IMG/VR virus record: IMGVR_UViG_3300028610_000085
Location: 1 to 44,442 of that record
Strand: one strand, 5' to 3'
Length of the DNA stretch: 44,442 nucleotides
DNA from: a virus
A program made the position numbers and the translations under genes. Below the pieces are notes generated by a model that did no database searches, was not told where the DNA came from, and was given only the letters and a program-made list of their open reading frames with translations. Of this stretch, positions 16,615 to 25,021 are shown piece by piece; within the stretch, counting starts at the first letter, position 1, and every line of letters begins with the position of its first letter.

Positions 16615-17844
16615 TTAGCCTACAGCTGCAGCAGTCAGGTTACGAATAACCACGTTAGCAGGAACGTTCTTGATAACAGTAGTTACCTCAGTGGTAAGAG
16701 TACCACCTACTGCATCGATTCCGTTATCTGCTGCTTGCTGGCCTTTGGTGTTAAACTCCATGTTCTGAGTCTTACGGCCTGCAAGATAAGCTAAACGGAA
16801 GGTAGGTAGATCTACACCTACTGCCATCTTCGCCCAGTCAGAGTTAGTATTAAACAGCGGATGCTCTACGATACGGTACTTACCACGAGAGATGGTAAGA
16901 GTAGAGAACTGCAAACCGAAGTTAGTCTGCCCATCCATCAACTGATAAGTACCATTCAAGCGACCGATGTTATTAAGTACTACCTTAGCATCACCGCCGC
17001 AGAACAGAACTCGCTCGTTGCCTCCCTTAGGATCAGTTACCTGATCAAATACAGGGTTAAGGAAACCTTCCAGCTGAGTCCAGTTAGTAGTGGCGCCAGC
17101 AGTAAAGCTGTTAGTAGCGCCGCCAAAACTAGCTGGATAGTTTCCAGGAGTCTCAATCATATTAAGCAAACCGTCCATGGTACGGAAAGGCTGACCATTA
17201 CGAGTACCTTGCGACTTCTGACCGAAGAAGATAGCCTTCTCGATATCAGTAGCATGGAACGCAGCAGCATCCTGACGGTTCTCAGCATCAGTACTGTCAC
17301 CAGCAATAACCTGAGTAGCCTGTGCAGAGCCAGAGATCGCCCAAGTATTACGGAAGATCTGAGTCAGGTTAGTAACTCGTACTGGGATGATGTTGTTAGC
17401 AGTAGGACGGTTAGAGCTTTCCTCAAACGCATTACCTACCTGATACAGATCATCATCATCATTGATAGCAGCTGCAGCTACAGTACCTACGCTACGAGTA
17501 ACAGATACAGTAGTTGCACTGTTAACCGTATTGATAATAATATTCTCACCGGTACGCTCGATACGCATGATCATGCCAGGCAAGGCATTAACAGTAGTAT
17601 CTACGATAAGAACAGTATCTCCAGCTAGAAAACCTGCAGCCAAGTTAATCTTAAGTTCGGGGAATACCATAGTCTTAGAGAAGAAACCATGCTCAACTTG
17701 CAGCGCAGTTTCATCAGTAAGCATGGAAGTAAGACCGAACAGAGGGGCGTTACCGCCAGGCATCAATCGTGTAATCATTGCAGCAAACGACTTAGCTGCT
17801 AGATCAGTTGCGAAATTACCAGTATTAAAGACTCCGGTAGTCAT
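16615..17844 (-). CDS. Major capsid protein, SU10 / DUF5309-like, 409 aa
   Basis: The length is typical of HK97-fold capsid proteins. The segment around residues 160-205 (VTNLTQIFRNTWAISGSAQA, then a run ending FHATDIEKAIFFG) is characteristic of the SU10-type capsid family (DUF5309). The N-terminus lists GNAPLFGLTSMLTDE, and the C-terminal part is beta-rich with valine/threonine. The gene has a strong AGGAG site at the start and a hairpin upstream. It sits between decoration-like and minor head genes and is followed by its own terminator. It should be the most abundant virion protein. Confidence 0.85.
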   Translation of the reverse strand: MTTGVFNTGNFATDLAAKSFAAMITRLMPGGNAPLFGLTSMLTDETALQVEHGFFSKTMVFPELKINLAAGFLAGDTVLIVDTTVNALPGMIMRIERTGENIIINTVNSATTVSVTRSVGTVAAAAINDDDDLYQVGNAFEESSNRPTANNIIPVRVTNLTQIFRNTWAISGSAQATQVIAGDSTDAENRQDAAAFHATDIEKAIFFGQKSQGTRNGQPFRTMDGLLNMIETPGNYPASFGGATNSFTAGATTNWTQLEGFLNPVFDQVTDPKGGNERVLFCGGDAKVVLNNIGRLNGTYQLMDGQTNFGLQFSTLTISRGKYRIVEHPLFNTNSDWAKMAVGVDLPTFRLAYLAGRKTQNMEFNTKGQQAADNGIDAVGGTLTTEVTTVIKNVPANVVIRNLTAAAVG

Positions 17845-17858
17845 AAGTAAATCTCCTG

Positions 17859-17871
17859 TCCCTTATAGGGA
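17859..17871. promoter_or_regulatory. Hairpin just upstream of the capsid ribosome-binding site
   Basis: TCCCT (17859-17863) and AGGGA (17867-17871) form a 5-bp stem with a 3-base loop. On the late transcript this sits directly before the AGGAG of the capsid gene. A small 5' hairpin at this place could protect or mark a processed capsid message. Short stems like this can occur by chance. Confidence 0.35.
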
Positions 17872-17911
17872 ACTATTAAAAAGTAAGAGTGACTAGCTAA
17901 ATGCCAGAGTC

Positions 17912-18325
17912 TTAGAAAAGATCGAAAGTAGCAGCTGCTGTTTTAATAAGCTTAAACAAGCGGCTAGACTGAGGAGGAACAGACAGAGAGTTATTAGCTC
18001 CTACTGCTGTATTACCTACACCTGCTCCGATAACTACATCAAAGGCAGCTGCTTGAGCATTGGTAACTTCAAACATGAAGCAGTCGCCTACATCCATAGT
18101 AGGAAACTCAGCAGCAATAAGAGCTGCAGTAGGTAGAGTATATATTACATCACTAGTAAGAGTAGTACCTTGCTGAATACTACCTCCAGATAGTTCTGCA
18201 GTAGTGATAGTTTCGTCTGTCTCAGCTACAAAACTTTTAACGCCAAGGTTAGCTACAAAACCATCCCCAGCTCGTAGAGGCTGAAGGAGTTTACCGTCAG
18301 CAGAAACGTTCGCACGTAAGAACAT
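17912..18325 (-). CDS. Head decoration / capsid fibre-like protein, 137 aa
   Basis: It is encoded directly upstream of the capsid gene. The protein is small and all-beta in character: after a ~35-residue N-terminal region comes a segment of the type TTAELSGGSIQQG, then YTLPTAALIAAEFP, then VGDCFMFEVTNAQAA. It ends in VPPQSSRLFKLIKT and a terminal Phe/Leu-rich strand. This arrangement is common in phage head-decoration and capsid-fibre proteins. The start follows AGGTG. The exact role is inferred from context. Confidence 0.65.
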   Translation of the reverse strand: MFLRANVSADGKLLQPLRAGDGFVANLGVKSFVAETDETITTAELSGGSIQQGTTLTSDVIYTLPTAALIAAEFPTMDVGDCFMFEVTNAQAAAFDVVIGAGVGNTAVGANNSLSVPPQSSRLFKLIKTAAATFDLF

Positions 18326-18401
18326 AATAACACCTATATATTAAGGAAAAGAAAAAAAGAATACAACGGTAAAGCTGGGGAGTTTCGAGACAGTAACTAG
18401 A

Positions 18402-19148
18402 TTAGACCTTATTCATAAAGTCATCCCAGTTAGTCTCTTGTAAGGCGTTATCGTTAACCACCTCTTTAGGTGCGAACTGCGCTCCCATAGCTACAATAAA
18501 GTCTTGTAGTTTCTCAGCAGTCTGAGCAGGAGTATCGCCGGGGAATTTCTGTAATAGTTGCTGACGGGTTGCATCAATTACAGGTTTTACTGCGGGGTTT
18601 GAAAACAAAGGGTTTAAATCGTTTAAATGTGAAGTAGCTGCCTGATCGCGCATTAAGCCTGGGAGTGTATTGGCTTGTTGTGCAAGAGCATCAGCAATAG
18701 CTTTCTCATTTAGTTTATTGCTGGCCATGATTGATTGAGTTACTGCTTGCTGAGTGGCTGAGTTAATCATAGCCATCATAGCTTTCTGTGCTTCTTCTCC
18801 TCCAGCTGCTACAGCAGCCATAACCTCTGGAGTAACACCGGCAGCAAAGTTAGCATTAGCTACTACTTTCTGTACTGCTTCTTGTGTCAGAGCTACTGGC
18901 TGTGCTGGAACTGCTGCGTTAGGATCTATAGTAGGAGTATCCCATAAGGTAGCAAAGTCAGCCATAGGGGAATCAGGAGTTACTGGATCTGTAGGTACAG
19001 CAGCAGGAGGAGCGCTAGGATCTACGTTAGGTGGAATATTACCTGGAGGTGTAGGAGTCGCTGCAGGAACGGGAGCTGCAGGCGCTACAGGAGCTGCTTG
19101 TACTGGTGCTGCTGGTGCTGCTGGCTTAGATCCGAAGATATTAAACAT
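18402..19148 (-). CDS. Capsid scaffolding protein candidate, 248 aa
   Basis: The N-terminal ~75 residues are almost entirely Pro, Ala and Val. The rest is predicted helical and Gln/Ala-rich (residues ~85-190), and the C-terminus ends in a short acidic and then basic stretch (NWDDFMNKV). This composition and the position between portal and capsid are typical of scaffolding proteins, which direct capsid assembly and leave the head before packaging. No protease gene was recognised nearby. The start has GAGAA upstream. Confidence 0.7.
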   Translation of the reverse strand: MFNIFGSKPAAPAAPVQAAPVAPAAPVPAATPTPPGNIPPNVDPSAPPAAVPTDPVTPDSPMADFATLWDTPTIDPNAAVPAQPVALTQEAVQKVVANANFAAGVTPEVMAAVAAGGEEAQKAMMAMINSATQQAVTQSIMASNKLNEKAIADALAQQANTLPGLMRDQAATSHLNDLNPLFSNPAVKPVIDATRQQLLQKFPGDTPAQTAEKLQDFIVAMGAQFAPKEVVNDNALQETNWDDFMNKV

Positions 19149-19199
19149 AATAGTTCTCGCTTATTTAAGTAGGGTAGGATGTTACAGGGTTAGTGCTTA

Positions 19200-19484
19200 T
19201 TACTTAGGTTGATTACTGGCTTGGAGCTTTAACTGCTCTTCAGCAACTAAGGAGCAGTCTATCAAATACTTTACAAAGTCTAGCTGCCCTTTCTTATAAG
19301 AGTCATCTTGGATAAACTTATTAGGGTTAGTTACATCAAACTCTAGTGCTAGTTTCTCTCCTGCTATCTGAGCTAGGTGATTCTGCATAACTTGTTTCTG
19401 AGTTATAGTAAATATAGCTCCTTGAATAGCTTCTTCGTCAGTAAGTTCATAGGATGAGAACTCATTATCTATTGCTGTTGCCAT
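19200..19484 (-). CDS. Small hypothetical head-region protein, 94 aa
   Basis: Not recognised. Its ATG overlaps the stop codon of the portal gene (TAATG), so translation is coupled to the portal. The protein is acidic and helical with many Gln, Glu and Lys residues and a segment DSYKKGQLDFVKYLID. Small genes of this kind between portal and scaffold often encode head-assembly helpers, but nothing in the sequence proves this. Confidence 0.65.
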   Translation of the reverse strand: MATAIDNEFSSYELTDEEAIQGAIFTITQKQVMQNHLAQIAGEKLALEFDVTNPNKFIQDDSYKKGQLDFVKYLIDCSLVAEEQLKLQASNQPK

Positions 19485-21514
19485 TATTGTTCACCTGCTT
19501 GGGGAGTTGTAGGAGGGTTAGCTCCTGGGGATTGGGTAGTTCCTTCTGGGGTAGGTGTGTTAGCTCTAGGATCGTAGCCGAACTGTTCAGGTAAAGGTTG
19601 AGGAGGTAGTTTACTAGGATCTATTCCTTTATCTATAGCAGTAAGCGCTAATTGCTGCCACTGCTGACTGGCCTGTTCAAAAGCTACCTGCTCAGGAGAC
19701 TTCTCAAAGTCAGTTAGCTCAGATGCTCCCTGTGTTTTCATCAGATAAGAGAAAGCAGGTCCTATATTATAGCTTGCTGCAATCTGAGGGGAGCTAGCAA
19801 TAGCTTGTAAACCTGATGTAAAGGCAGAAGTATTTAGAATCTTCTCGCTAGGGAGTAAGCCGTCAGATACACGGAAGTCCATTACTGCTTTCCGCAATGC
19901 TACTGGATCAATCTCTACTTCTACATCCTTATCTCGGTTATAGATAGTAGTACCTCCCTGAAACTGGAGGGTATTGACCTTAAGTATCTGCTTCATAGGC
20001 ATGAATACTTGGTACTCAAGTAAGATACTAGCTAACTGATCGCGCCCGTTAGCGTTCTGCATGATAGTATCAAACTCTTTAAGCGTCCTGTTACCCTTAG
20101 TAAACTGACCCTGCTGAGCTTTATTCTGCCCAGCTAAGTCATTAGACATAGAGAGAAGTACTTGAATCTGCTGCATAGAGCTAGCAGCCTGGTCTTCCCT
20201 ATAAGGAAACTGAAATACAGACTCTGCCAGATTTTTACCATAAGCTGCTGGGCGTACTGGAATCTTAGCAGAAGGATTAGCAGAATTAATATGAGCGCTG
20301 GTAATCCTGCTTGGATCATATAGAACTCGGTCAGATATAGCCCGGCGACGGGAGGCTATAATAGAGTTCATATAGGTAGTAGCTAGTTCCTGGAAAGGAA
20401 TACCATTATCAGCTAATGACTTAGTCTGATAAGCTAAACCGTCTTCTAGTGGTTGGCCAATCATTACAGGTAAGTAACCGTGAGCATTAGTTTGTAGCTC
20501 TGCATAAATAATATGCTGATGGTTTACAATAATAAGCTTATAGATCTGAGGAGTATTACCATTACGTGCACTAAGACTAAACTCAGCAGGTAGGATCTTA
20601 CAATATAAGGTAGTTACTTCGTAAGAGTCCTTATAATCAATAGCGGATCTGCGCTTATCCGTAGAGATACCTGCCCATTTAAGCCAGTTAGTTCCGCCTT
20701 TAAGATCTTCAGCAGATACAGCAGGATTAATAAGAGGTACATAGAAGTTCATAGCTCCAGCATCTACAGCTCCAGTAGTACCTCCTAACCCTGACTCAAA
20801 TGCAGGTACGATGTTAGCTATGATCTTATCAGGCAGCTCAGCAATAAAAGACTTAAGCTTAATGCGAGTCATAAACTGAGTACGTCCAGCAAACTCGCCG
20901 TCCTTATATAGCTCAGAAGGATCTACCCGCTCATCTATGAAAGTATTATACGGATCCCAGCGAGTAAGAGCATTACCACTCCAGATAACTTCCTTAGGTG
21001 TACCTTCTTTAATACTTCTATCTAAGTTAGTCTCTACAGAATAAGTAACTTCGCTCTTCCAGCTTACTTCTACAGGAGCAAAGTTATATTTAAAACCATC
21101 ACGGAAACTAAGTATAAGTTCACGTGGCCAGCTACCTCGGATAGAGTTATCTTCTAAGATAGACTGTAGTTGCAAAGCTTCATCTATAAACTTAGGCGGC
21201 GCTACTACACCAAAGATAGGATCGCCTGTAAGATACACAGACACCTGGTGAGTTACAGCTGCTTCTACTTGAGGCATTACTACAGGTACAGTCATGTTCT
21301 GAAACTTAGTAGTATCTCCTGCTGCATTAGCTGCCTTAGCTCGCTGATCTTCTTCTGATCTGTCTACCTCTCGTTGGTAAGCACGATCTTCTATCTCATA
21401 ACGAGCACGTTTCTCATTACGAGAAGTATTAAGCATAGCTTGCAAGCTTCTATAATACTCTATAAAAGCTTGTTGAGAGATCTTAGATAAAGGTACTACA
21501 GTAGAAGCTACCAT
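19484..21514 (-). CDS. Portal protein, 676 aa
   Basis: It lies between the large terminase and the scaffold/capsid genes. The N-terminal ~100 residues are helical and charged, leading to TVPVVMPQVEAAVTHQVSVY and YLTGDPIFGV. The central part resembles the stem and wing of podovirus portals: WPRELILSFRDGFKYNFAPV, then WDPYNTFIDERVDP. The C-terminal ~60 residues are Pro/Gln/Thr-rich and probably disordered. The portal forms the ring through which DNA is packaged and to which the tail attaches. The start has AGGAAC about 7 bases upstream. Confidence 0.8.
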   Translation of the reverse strand: MVASTVVPLSKISQQAFIEYYRSLQAMLNTSRNEKRARYEIEDRAYQREVDRSEEDQRAKAANAAGDTTKFQNMTVPVVMPQVEAAVTHQVSVYLTGDPIFGVVAPPKFIDEALQLQSILEDNSIRGSWPRELILSFRDGFKYNFAPVEVSWKSEVTYSVETNLDRSIKEGTPKEVIWSGNALTRWDPYNTFIDERVDPSELYKDGEFAGRTQFMTRIKLKSFIAELPDKIIANIVPAFESGLGGTTGAVDAGAMNFYVPLINPAVSAEDLKGGTNWLKWAGISTDKRRSAIDYKDSYEVTTLYCKILPAEFSLSARNGNTPQIYKLIIVNHQHIIYAELQTNAHGYLPVMIGQPLEDGLAYQTKSLADNGIPFQELATTYMNSIIASRRRAISDRVLYDPSRITSAHINSANPSAKIPVRPAAYGKNLAESVFQFPYREDQAASSMQQIQVLLSMSNDLAGQNKAQQGQFTKGNRTLKEFDTIMQNANGRDQLASILLEYQVFMPMKQILKVNTLQFQGGTTIYNRDKDVEVEIDPVALRKAVMDFRVSDGLLPSEKILNTSAFTSGLQAIASSPQIAASYNIGPAFSYLMKTQGASELTDFEKSPEQVAFEQASQQWQQLALTAIDKGIDPSKLPPQPLPEQFGYDPRANTPTPEGTTQSPGANPPTTPQAGEQ

Positions 21515-21577
21515 TAGATTGTTCCTATTATAGGGAGGGTATTAGGGGGTAGATGATAGAATGAGGCTCGTGCCTTG

Positions 21578-21706
21578 CTAACCCGCGGCTAAGCGTATCT
21601 GCGTATCCCCCATAAGCAAGTAGTTTAGCTCGGCCGCTACGCTAGACCTCTCGAAACGTTCTTGCCTACGGGTCCCGGATACTTGATAAGTTAGCTTCGC
21701 GGTCAA
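21578..21706 (-). CDS. Possible small gene with TTG start, 42 aa
   Basis: The frame is open for 42 codons from a TTG at 21706, which is preceded by GAGAGG four bases upstream. It runs to a stop at 21578, before the portal start. The peptide is mixed polar with KLTYQVSGTRRQERFERSS followed by a hydrophobic/helical VAAELNYLLMG. It uses more GC-rich codons than its neighbours. It could be a small protein or a chance frame in a structured intergenic region. Confidence 0.35.
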   Translation of the reverse strand: MTAKLTYQVSGTRRQERFERSSVAAELNYLLMGDTQIRLAAG

Positions 21707-21725
21707 CAGGCCTCTCGCCTCTTAG

Positions 21726-21854
21726 TTATGTCGCTTGCAGGCTCTTCTTAGTTATAGCTTTCTGCAACTGCATACTTAAGCGAGTAAACTGCACAGTCTT
21801 ATCCCAAGCAGCCTGCGGGTTAAAAGGATCTAAAGCTAGAAACATAAGGTACAT
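21726..21854 (-). CDS. Small gene between large terminase and portal, 42 aa
   Basis: An ATG at 21854 has GGAG six bases upstream, a standard site, and the frame is open for 42 codons. The peptide has a hydrophobic N-terminus (MYLMFLAL), then DPFNPQAAWDKTVQF, then a basic helix ending in KKSLQAT. It sits 15 bases after the large terminase stop. Such tiny genes between terminase and portal are common. No family was recognised. Confidence 0.55.
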   Translation of the reverse strand: MYLMFLALDPFNPQAAWDKTVQFTRLSMQLQKAITKKSLQAT

Positions 21855-21869
21855 AGTAGGCTCCGACTT

Positions 21870-23477
21870 CTAAAAACATGAGTTATTCTCTATTACTTCT
21901 AACGCATCAAACTCTTGAGTCTCAATTATATTACCTGAGATAACATACTCACCGAATTCTTGTACTACTCGGGGCGCGTAAGTTAATAGATCTAATAGTC
22001 CGTCAGTATTATCCCGCTTCATAGGATTAAACTGAGTTATCTGCATATGTACTTCTAAGCGACAAGCAACATGTACAAAGAATTCACCTGCTGCATAAGC
22101 TTTAAACATCTCTAAGATTCTAGCATTCTTAGCACGAGAGCCGGAATAGATAGGTACAGCTTCTATACCTTGTATACCCATCTGCTCACATATGAAGTCA
22201 AACCAGTAGAGAAGAGAGTACTGGTAAGCATTAGCCTCACAGGCTATTAAGCGACAGTTATGAACAAGACAGTAGTTAAGAGCTTTACGAATAGTCTCCC
22301 CTGGAGAGAAGCGCCCCTCTTCCATCTCCATCATTATAGGAGAGCCGTCATGAATTTCAAAATAACCAACGGAGACAGCGTCAGATCCCAGCTTATCCGT
22401 TGCAGGATCAATAATAATAAAGTTACCCCCAGGAATATCTCCATCAGTATGGGGGTTATCTGGTAGCTTAGAGAGGTCAATGAGATTATTAGCTGATACA
22501 TTCTCATCATTAAGTACTTCGGAATAGAATATCTCAGGGTGACCCATAGCAAGATCATTTTCAAACTCCGATGTAAGTTGCTTGATAGGTTGCAGCTCTT
22601 CCCATAGAGAAGTACCATCTGCTAAGATACCTCCTGCAATAAACTTAATCCATGTAGAGTTAGACTTAAGCTTACGGAGAATAGAGTGTTTAGTAGGATA
22701 CATGTTAGCTACGAATAGGAACATACATCCTGTAGGAGATTTAGCTTTCATTAGAGTACCGATCATCCAGTTCTCTAATGAGTTACTCTGTACTTCACTA
22801 TCTGCACACTCTCTGCTCTGTATGTCATCCATAAGAATAACATCAGGGCGCTCATTCTTTATATTCAGTCCACGTACGCTAGTTTCGGCGCCTGCTGCAG
22901 CTAAGGTAATATTTCTACCTCGGAAGCCAAACTTCTTAAGTGCCTGGGTATCTTTCTCTACACCTAACTTCCAGTCACCAAAGACAGATATTATATTAGG
23001 CTCTTCTAGCATATCTATTACATCAGATAAGATGTTCTCTGCTAGCTTAGCTGTGGCTGCTACTACCAGAATAAATTTTCTATTTGTGAATAAGATCACA
23101 TATATAAGGAAGATTTTCATCAATGTAGACTTACCAAAGCCACGAGGTAAGCCTAGAGCTAGTTGAGGAAAGGTACGCTGCTGATTAATAAAACCTAGTA
23201 GCCAAGCCCATACACCTTCCTTAAATACAGGAGGAAAGCAGAACTTAAATACCATAGGCATAATAAGTGCAGCTAAAAAATCCAGATCCCCTTTAGCAGT
23301 AGCTTGTATCTCGTCAGAAGATACTCCTATCTGAGCTACATCGTCTACCAGTGGCTGGGGATCTATAGAGCTAGCAGAGAAGCCTGTAGGTAAGTTAGTC
23401 TTAGCAATTTCAGCTGCGGTAGGTTCTGGCGCACCTCCTAAGGAAGCTAATAAATCATCTTCTCCGTATCTACTCAT
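21870..23477 (-). CDS. terL: Large terminase (packaging ATPase/nuclease), 535 aa
   Basis: The ATPase domain has a Walker A motif GLPRGFGKST at residues 109-118 and a Walker B VILMDD at 213-218. A coupling motif FLFVANMYPTK follows at about 253-263. The nuclease half starts with IIIDPATDKLGSDA (first catalytic Asp at 357, next acidic at 361), followed by CEAN (Glu414), and an acidic triplet near the C-terminus (DGLLDLL). It pumps DNA into the head through the portal and cuts the concatemer. The start has AAGGAG upstream and overlaps the preceding small gene by 8 bases. The N-terminal ~60 residues (DLLASLGGAPEP) look like a flexible linker. Confidence 0.9.
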   Translation of the reverse strand: MSRYGEDDLLASLGGAPEPTAAEIAKTNLPTGFSASSIDPQPLVDDVAQIGVSSDEIQATAKGDLDFLAALIMPMVFKFCFPPVFKEGVWAWLLGFINQQRTFPQLALGLPRGFGKSTLMKIFLIYVILFTNRKFILVVAATAKLAENILSDVIDMLEEPNIISVFGDWKLGVEKDTQALKKFGFRGRNITLAAAGAETSVRGLNIKNERPDVILMDDIQSRECADSEVQSNSLENWMIGTLMKAKSPTGCMFLFVANMYPTKHSILRKLKSNSTWIKFIAGGILADGTSLWEELQPIKQLTSEFENDLAMGHPEIFYSEVLNDENVSANNLIDLSKLPDNPHTDGDIPGGNFIIIDPATDKLGSDAVSVGYFEIHDGSPIMMEMEEGRFSPGETIRKALNYCLVHNCRLIACEANAYQYSLLYWFDFICEQMGIQGIEAVPIYSGSRAKNARILEMFKAYAAGEFFVHVACRLEVHMQITQFNPMKRDNTDGLLDLLTYAPRVVQEFGEYVISGNIIETQEFDALEVIENNSCF

Positions 23478-23700
23478 CTAACTCCTTTGCTACTTTCTTT
23501 ATACTAACTACTTCATTCCTTTCAGGTAAAGCTAGCAGTCTGTCTAGTACAGTCTTAGCGCGAAGTATATCAGATGCAGAATAAGAGGCAGGAGTATGAG
23601 AAACTACTGGCTGGGTATCTTTTCCAGCTAGCTTAGCTAATACATCCTGCAGCCTAAGAGATGCTCCTCTAGGACGATATGGTTTATATGCTGCATTCAT
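23470..23700 (-). CDS. Hypothetical protein between terminase genes, 76 aa
   Basis: Not recognised. A strong GGAGAGG site precedes the ATG. The N-terminal ~20 residues are basic (KPYRPRGASLRLQ), then a helix (DVLAKLAGKD), a Ser/Thr/Pro linker and a C-terminal helical half with SASDILRAKTVLDRLLAL. It lies 2 bases after the small terminase candidate and overlaps the large terminase start. A packaging accessory or DNA-contacting role is possible but unproven. Confidence 0.65.
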   Translation of the reverse strand: MNAAYKPYRPRGASLRLQDVLAKLAGKDTQPVVSHTPASYSASDILRAKTVLDRLLALPERNEVVSIKKVAKELDE

Positions 23701-23702
23701 AA

Positions 23703-24386
23703 CTATACCTCTCCTATTCCTGGAACCTCCACACTGGCGGCTACCCTAGCTACTTCTGCTTCTTCTACCTGCTTAAGTAAGTTACCTGACGGCATGGTAA
23801 GCAGCTCTTGCTCTCCTGCCTTTATTACCTGATTATCTAAGTTAGTAGTAAACTTCTGTACTATAACTTGTGGCATTATAAGCTGCACTACATTCTGTGT
23901 AGTAGATGCTTGCTGAGGTGCTGACTGGCCGCGGCGCTTAGCTCCATTGACTATCTGGATAGCTTTTAAGATAGACTCAGGTTTTATTAGCAGCGGTAAC
24001 TGCCGCTCCAGTTTCGCTAGTAGCTTGTCTTCTAAGCTATCATAAGCACCATCGCGCTTGTTATGTTTCTGCAGACTTTCATAGCGGAGACTAGCTACCT
24101 TAACTGCAAAGCTCTCTTCAGCTAATAGCTGTGCTATGCGACTAGGAGTTACTCCTAATGCTGCCGCTACCTGCTCCGCACCAACTCCGCTACCTAAGAG
24201 ATGTAATGCCTTCTCCTCTGTGCTAGATGTTTGCCCCGGAGAGTGATGATTGCTAGGCGCGCTAACTGCCACAGGTATAGCTGTGCTGCTACCTCCGCCT
24301 AAGGAGTCTAAGATACTATCCGCACTTACTGGCTCTGGTGCACTGCTTGCTGCCACCTTAGCTAACCGATCTGATAAGTCATTCAT
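23703..24386 (-). CDS. Small terminase candidate, 227 aa
   Basis: It is the first gene of the late block, two genes upstream of the large terminase. Residues ~60-100 contain a helix-turn-helix of the type HLLGSGVGAEQVAAALGVTP followed by SRIAQLLAEE, as in DNA-recognition domains of small terminases. Helical residues ~105-150 could form the oligomerisation core, and the ends are Ser/Ala/Pro and Val/Glu-rich. There is no visible ribosome-binding site before the ATG, and a TATACT -10-like element ends 7 bases upstream, so it may be translated from a leaderless message. Confidence 0.65.
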   Translation of the reverse strand: MNDLSDRLAKVAASSAPEPVSADSILDSLGGGSSTAIPVAVSAPSNHHSPGQTSSTEEKALHLLGSGVGAEQVAAALGVTPSRIAQLLAEESFAVKVASLRYESLQKHNKRDGAYDSLEDKLLAKLERQLPLLIKPESILKAIQIVNGAKRRGQSAPQQASTTQNVVQLIMPQVIVQKFTTNLDNQVIKAGEQELLTMPSGNLLKQVEEAEVARVAASVEVPGIGEV

Positions 24387-24632
24387 AAGAGAAAGTATAA
24401 CGGCTATAGCTAAGGGAAGCCAGCGGGGAATCCTATGCCTTCTAGCTAACTACTAGGTATATACTTCTAGCTAAGCTATGTATGTAAAAAAGTTTAGTAA
24501 AATAGAGTAAGCTTCTTAGGAGTACACGTCGCGCGCAGATTAAAAAGGCTTCCACCCCCCTGCATGATTTCTAGTAGCTGGATTGGGAGTAGTTAGGTAG
24601 CTGATATAGTTAGGGAATAGTTAGATAGATGC

Positions 24633-24661
24633 TTGCAATTGCTGGGGGTGGCGACTATAAT
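24633..24661 (+). promoter_or_regulatory. Strong sigma70-type early promoter in the divergent region
   Basis: TTGCAA (24633-24638) is followed by exactly 17 bases and a perfect TATAAT (24656-24661). The start point should lie near 24668, giving a ~40-base leader to the first early gene at 24707. The 24387-24706 gap that contains it separates the two divergent gene blocks; the rest of the gap shows no reading frame. No equally good promoter was found for the minus-strand late block. Confidence 0.8.
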
Positions 24662-24706
24662 TAACTTACTGAATCAAACAACGCAACCAACACAGAGAGA
24701 CATACC

Positions 24707-24886
24707 ATGAACACACAACAAGCTAAGCAGTTAGTAAGCGACTTAATCAAGACAGCAACGGAACATGTAAAGAATGGTGAACCGGAGATGGCAATGGTTG
24801 CCTTTGATGAATGGGCTATAGAGTATCCGGTAGCAGCACAGAGCATCAATAGAGATGCATTCGAGTTAGCTGTAATGAATGGATAG
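24707..24886 (+). CDS. Hypothetical first early gene, 59 aa
   Basis: It is short but well placed: first reading frame after the strong promoter, with AGAGAG about 8 bases before the ATG. The protein is helical with the layout KQLVSDLIKTATEHVKNG followed by EMAMVAFDEWAIEYP. It is acidic overall. It was not recognised; small proteins made first in infection often act on host functions, but nothing here shows which. Confidence 0.6.
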   Translation: MNTQQAKQLVSDLIKTATEHVKNGEPEMAMVAFDEWAIEYPVAAQSINRDAFELAVMNG

Positions 24887-24993
24887 CAGATAGGTATATA
24901 TTGATAGCAGGTTAGTAGCTACATACACCTAGCCCGCTATAGGGATAGACCTACATAGACACATACAGCTACCTATACAGGGCAGCCATAGAC

Positions 24994-25008
24994 AGTAGCT
25001 AAGCTACT
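24994..25008 (+). promoter_or_regulatory. 15-base palindrome at the ribosome-binding site of the 249-aa gene
   Basis: AGTAGCT and AGCTACT form a perfect 7-bp inverted repeat around a single central A. It ends just before the AAGGA ribosome site of the gene starting at 25022. As DNA it could be an operator; the one-base loop makes it a poor RNA hairpin. The 135-base gap around it (24887-25021) has no gene and carries several TAGCTA-type repeats. Confidence 0.35.
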
Positions 25009-25021
25009 AAGGATATAAACC

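Noticed and set aside
17901-17909. Single CTCTGGCAT (minus strand) near the capsid gene
   Set aside because: A lone box overlapping no promoter; a nine-base match is expected by chance at about this frequency and another occurs inside the polymerase gene.
21517-21535. TATAAT just before the portal start
   Set aside because: No -35 at the proper distance, and transcription from it would remove the AGGAAC ribosome site of the portal gene.
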